Below are positions 43,620-52,613 of a stretch of DNA of 64,000 nucleotides, one piece after another. Both the position numbers and the translations under genes were made by a program. The DNA lies in assembly GCF_030035675.1 (NCBI RefSeq), contig NC_084493.1:20499822-20563821 (forward strand), in the 5' to 3' direction. Origin of the DNA: Rhineura floridana. Lineage: Eukaryota > Chordata > Lepidosauria > Squamata > Rhineuridae. Position 1 is the stretch's first letter. Each line of letters begins with the position of its first letter. The notes beneath the pieces are model-generated. The model did no database searches. It was not told where the DNA came from and saw nothing but the letters and a program-made list of their open reading frames with translations.

Positions 43620-46170
43620 GTTATTATTATTTAGTTGCATTTCTAAACCGCCCTATAGCTAGCAGCTCCCAGGGCGGTGTACAACATGATAAAACCACAA
43701 TATTTAAAATACAGCAAGTGTGTATTGCGCAGACAATATAAACATTATATAAACAAAGTGAAAGAAAACTAAAAATAAGATTAAAAGCTTAAATACTTTT
43801 AAATGCCTGGGTGAAGAGGTGGGTTTTTACCTGGCACCGAAAAGATGACAGAGAAGGCACCAGGCGTATCTCATCTGGGAGGGCATTCCATAATTCGGGG
43901 GCCACCACCGAAAAGGCCCTAGATCTTGTTACTGTTCTCCGGGCCTCTGTATGGGTTGGGACCCGGAGAAAGACCTTAGATGTCGAGCGGAGTGAACGGT
44001 TAGGAACATAGCGGGAGAGGCGTTCCATCAGATATTGCGGTCCAGTGCCGTTAAGGGCTTTATAGGTAAGGACCAACACTTTGAATCTGGCCCGGAAACA
44101 TATTGGAAGCCAGTGCAGTTGGGCCAGAATAGGTGTTATGTGGTCGAATTTCTTCGTCCCAGTAAGAACTCTGGCCGCAGCATTCTGCACTAGCTGAAGT
44201 TTCCGAATCATTTTCAAAGGTAACCCTACGTAGAGTGCATTACAGTAATCCAATCTAGAGGTTACCAGAGCATGAATAACTGAGGCTAGGTTCTCCCTGT
44301 CCAGATAGGGAGTCGTAGTTGGGCTACCAGCCGAAGCTGGTAGAACGCATTTCGTGCCACCGAGGCTACCTGGGCCTCAAGTGACAGAAGCGGATCTAAT
44401 AAGATCCCCAAACTACGGACCTGTTCCTTTAGGGGGAGTGTAACCCCATCTAGGACAGGTCTGACATCAACCATCTGAGCAGAGGGCCCCCCAACTAGCA
44501 GCATCTCAGTCTTGTCAGGATTGAGCTTCAGTTTGTTTGCTCTCATCCAGTCCATTATCGCGGCCAGGCAGCGGTTCAGTACAGCAACAGCCTCACCTGA
44601 AGAAGATGAAAAGGAGAAATAGAGCTGCGTATCATCAGCATATTGCTGGAAACGCACTCCATAACTCCTGATGACGTCACCCAGCGGCTTCATATAGATA
44701 TTAAAAAGCATGGGGGACAGAACTGAGCCCTGCGGGACCCCATACTGGAGCACCCAGGGACTCGAGTAGTGTTCCCCAAGCATCACCTTCTGGAGACTAT
44801 TCTCAAGATAGGAGCACAGCCACCGCCAAGCAGTGCCTCCAACTCCTAACTCCGCGAGTCACCCCAGAAGGATACCATGGTCGATGGTATCAAAAGCCGC
44901 CGACAGATCAAGGAGAACCAACAGAGTTACACTCCCTCTGTCTTTCTCCCGACAGAGGTCATCATACAGGGCGACCAAGGCTGTTTCTGTACCAAACCCC
45001 GGGCAAAAGCCGGATTGAAATGGATCCAGATAATCAGTTTCATCCAAGAGGGCCTGGAGTTGGTGAGCGACCACGCGCTCTAGAACCTTGCCCAGAAATG
45101 GAATATTTGCTACCGGCCTATAGTTGTTAAAGTTATCAGGGTCCAAGGAGGACTTTTTTAGGAGCGGTCGCACTACTGCCTGTTTCAGGCAAGGTGGGAC
45201 CACTCCCTCTCGTAACGAGGCATTAATTACCTCCTTGGCCCAGCCGGCCGTTCCATTTCTGCTAGCTTTTATTAGCCACGAGGGGCAAGGGTCCAGAGCG
45301 GTAGTCGCCCGTATCTGTCCAAGCACCTTGTCCACATCTTCGAGCTGTACCAACTGAAACTCATCCAATAAAACAGGACAAGACTGTGTTCTGGACACCT
45401 CATTAGATTCAACTGTTACAATATTGGAGTCAAGGTCCCGACGGATGTTTATGATCTTGTCTTGGAAGTGCCTCGCAAACTCATTACAGCGGGCTATTGA
45501 TGGTAATATTGCATCCAGAGAACCAGAGTGTAAAAGTCTCCGGACAACCTTATAAAGTTCCGCTGGGCGGTTACAAGATGACTGAATGGAGGTAGCGAAG
45601 TATTGCTTCTTCGCCATCCTCACCGCCTTCACATAGCGTTTCGTGGAGGCCTTCACAAGTGCATAATTACAGCCGTCGGGAGTTCGTCTCCATTTACCCT
45701 CCAACTGTCTCCTTTCTTGCTTCATCACTCTTAGCTCCTCGGTAAACCAAGGGGCCAATTGAGCTCTGCAATGGAGAGGGCGCACCGGGGCGATTGAGTC
45801 AACTGCCCGGGTCATTTCCGTATTCCACAGAGTGACCAGGGTTTCGACAGGATCGTCAGTTTTATCAGCCGGAAAATCCCCCAGAGCCCTCTGAAATCCT
45901 TCAGGATTCATTAGTCTCCGGGGACGGACCATCTTAATTGGTCCTCCACCCTTGCAGAGGGGAGAAGACAATGTGAGTCTAAATCTCAAGAGGCGATGAT
46001 CTGTCCATGACAAAGGAATAGATGTAAGATTCCTCACTCCCAGATCACCTTCCCCCATTCCAGTGGCAAAAATCAAGTCTAGAGTATGTCCTGACACATG
46101 CGTCGGGCCAGCAACAAATTGAGACAGCCCCATGGGTTGTTGACCCAGGCAGTGCTTGGGCTTCATTGCA
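43620..46170 (-). mobile_element. L2-group LINE, longest copy (endonuclease end, RT, 3' tail)
   Basis: A 435-codon minus frame, 44859-46166, has the endonuclease end (SGHTLDLIFATG, PLSWTDHRLLRF), then a linker, NNYRPVANIPFLGKVLERVV, YLDPFQSGFCPGFGTETAL and LSAAFDTIDHG. Frame 44286-44786 adds GVPQGSVLSPMLFN, QYADDTQLY and KLKLNPDKTEMLLVGG. Frame 43789-44253 adds DYCNALYVGLPLK to LFTQAF. Two breaks between frames make it inactive. The 5' end falls within the endonuclease near 46165. The tail on this strand lies at 43620-43650. The long frames suggest recent insertion. Confidence 0.92.
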
Positions 46171-46208
46171 ACGTCAGAAAATGGTGGTTTTCAGATCTTC
46201 AGTTTCAG

Positions 46209-46324
46209 CAGAGCTTGGAAAAGTTACTTTTTTGAACTACAACTCCCATCAGCCCAATCCAGTGGCCATGCTGGCTGGGGCTGATGGGAGTTGTAGTTCA
46301 AAAAAGTAACTTTTCCAAGCTCTG
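46209..46324. mobile_element. Palindromic hAT-like MITE, near-perfect hairpin
   Basis: 116 bases. The left arm CAGAGCTTGGAAAAGTTACT continues through TTGAACTACAACTCCCATCA to a centre near CAGTGGCCATGCTGG; the right arm is its complement and ends AGTAACTTTTCCAAGCTCTG. AGTTTCAG flanks both sides exactly (46201-46208 and 46325-46332). CAGAG ends plus an 8-base duplication indicate hAT. Confidence 0.92.
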
Positions 46325-46439
46325 AGTTTCAGTAATAAGTAAGAATATGGCTTAAAGTTTTTTTTCTCTTGTGTGCCCCAGGCTGACCCTGGGCTGTTGG
46401 AGAGGGCAGTGCTTTGAAAACCTTGGCAATATGAAAGTA

Positions 46440-46550
46440 TTTAATCCAATACTTGCTTTTAATGCTAATCCCATGTACCTGGAGTAAGACCCAATGAATT
46501 CATTAGGACTTACTTTTGAGTAGACATGGTTAGGATTGTGCTGTAAATTA
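46440..46550. repeat. CAATCCTA-type repeat
   Basis: CTAATCCCATGTACCTGGAG, AGACCCAATGAATTCATTAG, ACTTTTGAGTAGACATGG and TTAGGATTGTGCTG. The two halves are loosely inverse. Other copies: 49895-49982, 57068-57170, and a fragment at 18488. Confidence 0.6.
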
Positions 46551-46642
46551 ATGGGACTTCTGAGTAAAGAATTGTGTTTGTGTTGTTAATCTTTCCCTCT
46601 CTCTCCAATCCAATTTTTAAAGCAATTAGGCAGGGTTTATCT

Positions 46643-46944
46643 TGTTGGTCAGTGACGCAGGTTGTGAGACTCACAGACAAGGTTTTTAGCAGAGAGAGAG
46701 AAACCTGAAGCAGAAGGGTTAAGCTGTGAGAACAATCAAGGTCAGTGTGGCTGACTGAGAGTGTGATAAGCTGGGAACTGGCAGGAACTCAGAGTGTGGG
46801 GGAAGCAATGTCAATGGAGGAAGATGTCTCTAATGTCTTTGCCTAGTAAAGACTCTTACATGAAACTTGCCTGGCCTGTCTTATTCCTGTTCTAAACGGC
46901 TTTTGAATTCAAACCACGTTTGACCTACACACGCAATCGCAACA
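46643..46944 (+). mobile_element. 5' LTR of the Ty1/copia-like fossil
   Basis: 302 bases beginning TGTTGGTCAG and ending AATCGCAACA, with perfect TGTTG/CAACA ends. Directly followed by the primer-binding site. No matching 3' LTR is found in the window. Confidence 0.8.
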
Positions 46945-46945
46945 G

Positions 46946-46960
46946 GGGTTATGGGCCCAG
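46946..46960 (+). promoter_or_regulatory. Primer-binding site for half-tRNA initiator Met
   Basis: GGGTTATGGGCCCAG starts one base after the LTR. It is exactly complementary to CTGGGCCCATAACCC, the anticodon arm of vertebrate initiator tRNA-Met (from memory). Drosophila copia is known to prime from an internal cut of the same tRNA. Confidence 0.75.
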
Positions 46961-49438
46961 ATTATGAGGTGTGGTAGCGGGTTCGAGAGCTGGTGAAGTG
47001 GCGTTGTTGCAGAGAGAAACAAAGCGCAAGTAAGAGGCAAGTAAGAGTGGGCAACATGGCTGTAAATCTGTCTTCCGGGATGCTGATGGAGAGACTGAAT
47101 GCTGTAAACTACTCCAGCTGGAAGTGGAGAATGAGAGCTGTTCTGATTAAAGAGGATTTGAATGATGTCGTGGAAAAACCCCCTCCGGCAGCTCCTTCAG
47201 CAGCGTGGCTGAAGAAAGACGAGAAAGCGAAGGCTTTTATTACTCTGGGGCTATCAGATTCACAACTGTTGCTGGTGAGTAATGAGCCGACTGCTAATCA
47301 GATGTGGGAAAAGTTAAGAGCCGCGCATGTACAGCAAACTGCGGGAAGCAGGCTGTGTTTAGCACGGAAGCTATATCAGATGCGTTTTACAGATGATGTG
47401 ACTATGGAAGAGCATTTGGCTGAATTTCGTAGATTAAATGCAGAGCTGCAAGATCGAGGCGTTCATCATAATGACTTGCAGATGGTGTATCTCCTGTTAT
47501 CTTCATTTGATCAAAAATGGGACGTGCTGGTCGCTGGTCTTGAAAGTCAACCAGACGGTAATCTAAGTTTGGACTTTGTGGAACAGAAACTTCAACAAGA
47601 GTGGAATAGGAGGCAAGAGCATAAGAAAATAGAATTAAAAGAAGCTGAGACTGTGTCTGTACAACAACGAAATCAAAGAAGCAGGGAAGAGACTAAAACA
47701 TGTTATTTTTGTGGATCACGTGGGCATATACAGAGACATTGTTTAAAGAAGAGGAATTACAGAAACTTTGAAAGTCAGAGAGCAAGCGTGAACTTTGTTT
47801 CTAAGGAGAGCAATAAACTGATTAACTCTAAATGGCTTCTTGACAGTGGAGCGTCTAATTGCCTAATCACAGACTCTAGTTTATTTTACACTTCAAAGCC
47901 GACGCAGGAGAAGCTTTATCTGGCTGACGGATCAACTCAGGAAGCGGCTGCGAGAGGAACACTGAAGATGGGTAATTTGGGAATTTTAACAGATGTATAA
48001 TTGATTTCTGGTTTAAAATATAACATTCTATCAGTAAGAAAATTGGCTCAAATAGGTTGTAAAGTTACATTTGAAGGGGATAGATGTTTTGTGAGAAAAG
48101 ATGGTGAAATATGCATGCAAGGGAAATTACAGAACAATATGTTTATGGTTGAGTGCAAGCTTGATAAAGACATGTGTGCTTGGATAGCAGTAAATAAAGA
48201 GAAACATGATAATTGTGTCCATGAATGGCACAGAAAACTAGCACACACCCATTTTCAAAAGATACAAAACACCCCAAAATATAGTCAAGATTTGAAGTTA
48301 AAACACTGTGAGCATGTGGATGAGTGTGAGGTATGTTATAAAACAAAAATGACTGTGAATCCAGTAAATAAGAGCTGTGAAAGCACGACTACAGAACCCT
48401 ATCAGCTCATACATGTGGACTTAGCAGGACCTTTTCAGTGCTCAAAAGGTGGAGCAAGGTTTTATTTAGTGATTGTGGATGATTTTTCCAGATTTACACA
48501 TGTGTTCTTATTGAAAAAGAAAAGTGATGCAGAAGAGAAATTAAAGGCATTCATACAGAGAACAGAAACACAACATGGGGTTGTTATCAAAAATATCAGA
48601 TCAGATAGAGGTGGTGAATTTACCAGTAATTCATTTCAAACATATTTGGAAAAGAAGGGGATAATTCAAAGTCTAACTGCTCCCTTCAGCCCATCCTCCA
48701 ACGGTACGGCAGAGAGGAGGAACCGGTCATTGCAGGATTCATTGAGAGCAATGCTAGCAGATGCTGATATGAATCAATCTTATTGGGGTGAATGTATTCT
48801 GTACACTGTTTATATTCAGAACCGCCTAATGCACAGAACAATAGGCATGTCTCCCTATAAGAAACTGACTGGAAGAAAACCCAGGGTGAAACACATAGAA
48901 CGTTTTGGGGCAAAATGCTGGGTACATGTTGCAAAACACTCAAGAGCACAAGCAGGACGCATTTTGGGATTTCAGAATTCATATTATAGAGTTTGGTTAC
49001 CTGAGAAACAACAAGTGGTGTTAAGCAGAAACATAAAAGTGATAGATAAACCTTGGAGAGACAGTCAGACAGTGATCTTAGAAAGTGAAAGCAAACAGGA
49101 AGCTGCTGATGTTCCTTTCGGGCAGCAAATTCCATTAAAAACTGCATTAAAAGATTTAATTCATAGTGGCAAACGTACTGTTAAAAGACTGAGAGGTGAA
49201 GACATAACAACACATGATACAGAAATACCTAGTACTAGTGGTGCTGGTCCGAGTAAAATTGAGAGTGAAGAAGAAATGGAAATAGATACGGTTAGGAAAT
49301 CAGAGAGAAAAACGAAAGGTCAACCTCCTCAGAGAGGGCAGTAAACACACAGCAATAAAATATGTGCTTTGAGTTCATTTTTTGGGGGGGGGAGGGGAAA
49401 CACTAATAAACCATCACCATCATTATCTTCATCATCAT

Positions 49439-49570
49439 CAGTGCTTTTTTATGATGGAACTCACTCGTACTGAGTACTGGCACCTCTTTTTTTTTTTTTT
49501 TGCTGCCCATGGCAACCCTTTTGTGCTCTTTTATCAAGGTATGAGTACCACACCTCATATTTTTTAAAAA
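49439..49570. mobile_element. hAT-like MITE (CAGTGCTTTTTT family), worn
   Basis: Left end CAGTGCTTTTTTATGATGG, then CTCGTACTGAGTACTGGCAC and a T-run; the right side has GGTATGAGTACCACACCTC. Related to 26090-26226, right end degraded. Confidence 0.55.
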
Positions 49571-49589
49571 AAACCCACTAATAATACTG

Positions 49590-49858
49590 ATAATAATTCC
49601 AATAAAGATGGAGACTGGGAAAGATCTCTTCTTAAAGGCTTGTTGGAAAAGGAAGGTCTTCAGTAGGTGCCAAAAAGACAACAGTGATGGTGCCTGTCTA
49701 AAGGGAGGGAATTCCAAGGGGAGATGCCACCATACTAAAGGTCCAATTCCTATACTATGTGGAATATACCTCCTGATAAGATGGCATCTGCAGGAAGCCC
49801 TCTCCTGCACAGTGCGGTGATCGGATGGCTATATAAAGGGTGAGATGATCTTACCTTT
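49590..49858 (-). mobile_element. L2-group LINE 3' end
   Basis: Minus-strand frame 49403-49810 contains [13 protein letters not shown] and IGPLVWWHLPLEFP, the last block of an L2 RT of the same sublineage as 56243-56606. 5' truncated. Confidence 0.75.
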
Positions 49859-49894
49859 CCCTGAGCTTTTCTGCTATTCCCACAGTTCTGACAC

Positions 49895-49982
49895 CCATTC
49901 ACAGCACAACCTTATATGCGTCTACTAGACATAGAGTTCAATGGGGCCTACTTCCAGGTGAGTGGGTATAGGATTGCAGTTT
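49895..49982. repeat. CAATCCTA-type repeat
   Basis: CACAGCACAACCTTATATGC, TCTACTAGACATAGAGTTCA, CTACTTCCAGGTGAGTGGG and ATAGGATTGCAG. Confidence 0.6.
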
Positions 49983-50130
49983 TAATGAGGTTTTCTCAAG
50001 CACATCTCTACAAGGAGCTGGTGTTGTAGTGTTCCTAGAAAGCATCTAAAACCTGGCTAGGGTGGCCTGGGCAAAGTCACAGTCTTTCAGTGAGATCTAT
50101 TTGTTGTGAGGATAAAAAGAAGCATTGTGG

Positions 50131-50155
50131 TTCTCTCTCTCTCTCTCTCTCTCTG
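50131..50155 (+). repeat. (CT)n microsatellite
   Basis: About twelve CT units following TGTGGTT. Confidence 0.9.
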
Positions 50156-50930
50156 ATATTTTTGATTTAATTATTCATAAATGTATAATTGTCTAACAAT
50201 ACACACAGATGCCCTGTTGAATGATATCTAAGAACAGCAGAATCCTCCTTATCTATCAAATAGCTGTTCTAATTAATTCTCTATGAATAACTAATTATTG
50301 CACAACTCCATTCATTTTTTACTTCCACAGTAACAAATAATTCATTGATGTCTCATTGACACCCAATTTAGATCTTATACACTGCAACACAGGATCCCTG
50401 CTTTTCAATATTCTTCCGTATTTCTTAGCATTTCTTAACAATGCAGTTAATTTAAAGGGCAAAATTGTTGCAGTAACTTACCAGTAATCCTTTTGTATCA
50501 GGACTTCAACTACTTTCCCACATTTTAGCAAAAGTTATTTGAGTTATTGATAATAGCACAGTCAAACGCCTCTGTCCAATTTGGGAATCAGCAGCATATG
50601 CTGAGTACTGCATGCTTACATGCATCAGATTTCTGTGTACAATACTGCCACCATGATGATTAAGATGCAGGGCCCATGTTATTTTCTACATTAAAACTAC
50701 TGCCATGCAGATGTGTGATGTGTGATGTGGCCTCAAGAGAGAGGGATATCAAGCTGAGGTCGGTTGATTTGTCTGACATGGACCAATAAATTATCCTTGT
50801 AACTGACTTCTAGAAATACACTTAACAGTAGCAGACAATATAATGTGGTGGAGGTACTTATCTGACCTCCTAGCAGGTGAGTCGCTGCTACTTACCAGAA
50901 AGGAGAGGGGTGAGGCAGAGGTGAGGTTGG
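50156..50930. other. Intergenic stretch, nothing recognised
   Basis: No gene seen. 50850-50936 (GTGAGTCGCTGCTACTTACC) resembles 53155-53180 and may be the edge of a GC-rich repeat. Confidence 0.4.
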
Positions 50931-50936
50931 AGCAGT

Positions 50937-51358
50937 ATTGTAGTGGCAAATTCAAAAGTTCACAGTCCCTTCATCATAGTCATAGCCACACCCCCTGCCC
51001 CATTTTTTTCTGCGGGGTTGAAAATGAGATCCTTGTTAATGCCTTCTCCCACAACAACAGACATCTTAGGAGCCAATACGCATGAAAGAGGAGAGTGTTA
51101 GCTACTGAAAAGAGACTTCTCAGGGGCTGACTCACGTCTTTTCACTCTGATTGGCTCCAATCAGCAGTAAAGGACAAGGAAGCATGTTAGAAGACTCTTC
51201 TCAGTGGCTAACGCACTCCTCTTTCATGCTGATTGGCTTGTAGGATGCTGGAGGAGAGTGTTAGCTTCTGAAAAGAGTCTTCTCAGGGGCTGACTCACGT
51301 CTTTTCACCCTGATTGGCTCCAATTAGCAGTAAAGGACAAGGAAGCTTGTTAGAAAGT
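50937..51358 (+). repeat. CCAAT-rich repeat, copy B, with internal duplication
   Basis: Begins TAGTGGCAAATTCAAAAGTT and follows the inverse of copy A (21790-22184). Unlike copy A it carries a block twice, at about 51091-51192 and 51252-51355: GGAGAGTGTTAGCT, AGTCTTCTCAGGGGCTGACT, GATTGGCTCCAATYAGCAGT. Several ATTGG/CCAAT motifs lie in each block. Confidence 0.65.
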
Positions 51359-52307
51359 ATTGAACATTGCCAAATTCACTCGAACATGATGCAGAAGGTA
51401 CAGTACCTATGCAAGTACCTATGCAATGCAAATGCCTGTGCAATACCGTAATTCCTATGTCATACTGTGTCATACTGATTTGTTAACTCCTGATTGGTAG
51501 ATGCTAAAGTCTTTGACCTGAAATGTATAAAAACCCCAGGCAACCAGTGCCATAGAGCAGTTCTCCACTCACTAAGAGGGAGACTGACCAAGCATATGCT
51601 TGTCATCCAATAAGGGCCTACCTGTTTGCTGCAAACCTGTGTTCTTTGATTTTACTCAAGGACCCCCAGTCCAACGAACTACAAAATTCCCCATCATTTT
51701 GGTGTTAGCAGTGGGATGTGACTGGGACACCAAGTGAAACGCAGAGCCTGGATTGGTACAGGGGAGAAGGATAGCACAGGTGCTTCACACAGAACTGGTA
51801 AGAGATCCATTCCAAAATCTCATTCCTTGCTGTCCATTCCTCCCAGTTCCTCAAGGCTCCCATTTTCACTGGTGGTAAGAGTCCATTCCTATGTTATATT
51901 AATACAGGCTTGTAGCAAACTTTTTTTTTAAAGGGAAAAGCCAGGGGGCATTGTTGGGTCTTCTCTGTCGCTTTTTCGTTTCTGCAATTGCTGGTATTGT
52001 TTGAGCTCTTACACGGACCTGAGTGTTGTGAGTGTATGTTGCTGAATGACTGAGAGGGGGAAGACGGCCCGTCTTGTCTGCTAGGGGCAACCTGTTGACC
52101 CGGCAAAGATATGGTACGCCCTCCTTGTAAGAGGCTGATCCGGGATGTGGTTCCCTCATGTGAACATACACCCGAGCAGGTGGACTGATTGGAAGTGAAT
52201 GGAGTGGTCCCAGGTTCAGCCTTTGAAAGCCTGAACCAGCATTGTTGCTGGCAGCCTTGTGTTCTTCTGTTTTACTAAGGGATCCCCAGTCCAACAAACT
52301 ACAAAAT
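51359..52307 (+). mobile_element. Decayed endogenous retrovirus remnant (Leu-type primer site)
   Basis: A 5' LTR runs to ...CCCCATCA (51696); its start near 51359 is uncertain and a TATA-like TGTATAAAAACCCC lies near 51525. A primer site follows at 51700-51717 (TGGTGTTAGCAGTGGGAT), close to that of tRNA-Leu. About 500 bases of non-coding internal sequence remain. The end of a second LTR (about 52240-52307) repeats CCCCAGTCCAAC and ACTACAAAATTCCCCATCA. No gag, pol or env is recognisable, so it is heavily broken and old. Confidence 0.65.
51700..51717 (+). promoter_or_regulatory. tRNA-Leu-like primer-binding site of the ERV remnant
   Basis: TGGTGTTAGCAGTGGGAT resembles the TGGTGTCAGGAGTGGGAT that a leucine tRNA 3' end would prime (from memory), 16 of 18 bases. 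Confidence 0.55.
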
Positions 52308-52431
52308 TCCCCATCAGAGGATCGTGTCTTGTTGTATTTAAATGTTACAAAGTGGGGCCAGCTTCTTGTGTACTTTGTAATAGAAGAACATGGACTAATT
52401 TGCCCTCTTTTCTCTTCTCAACCCACTCAGA

Positions 52432-52613
52432 ATGGAACACGTAATAAAATTGTTCAACAGCTGGTTTTGGTGGGAGAACCTGTGGATGCCTGCCAACTGT
52501 ACATGGGCCAACTATGAAGATCGCAATGGCCTTGTCTTTCCAAAACCACACCAGTTGTTTATCATAATTCCCTATGCATTTGGGATGTTGGCTATCAGAT
52601 TCTTTGTTGAAAG
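52432..52613 (+). CDS. CERS3: CERS3 first coding exon
   Basis: ATG at 52432 lies one base after an acceptor (CTTCTCAACCCACTCAG), so the 5' untranslated exon is elsewhere upstream. Encodes the luminal N-terminus, with the family motif [12 protein letters not shown], and the first membrane span. N22-C-T is a possible N-glycosylation sequon. Donor GAAAG|GTGAGG, two bases over. The ERV remnant ends about 125 bases upstream. Confidence 0.9.

Larger units (their letters stand above)
46643..49344 (+). mobile_element. Ty1/copia-like LTR retrotransposon, partial fossil
   Basis: Parts in order: LTR (46643-46944); primer site; a gag-like region (about 46990-47690) of the UBN2/copia type; a CCHC zinc knuckle (CYFCGSRGHIQRHC, about 47700); a retropepsin-like motif (WLLDSGASN); a GAG-pre-integrase HRKLAH motif; and an integrase core (HVDLAGPF, DDFSRFTHVF, NIRSDRGGEF). 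The order protease then integrase places it in Ty1/copia. The element is broken, with roughly two breaks, and I see no RT, RNase H or 3' LTR. Long clear coding suggests a moderate age. Copia elements are uncommon in amniotes. Confidence 0.9.

Noticed and set aside
48686-49147. 153-codon minus-strand open frame
   Set aside because: Opposite strand of the copia-like integrase region; a shadow of that coding.
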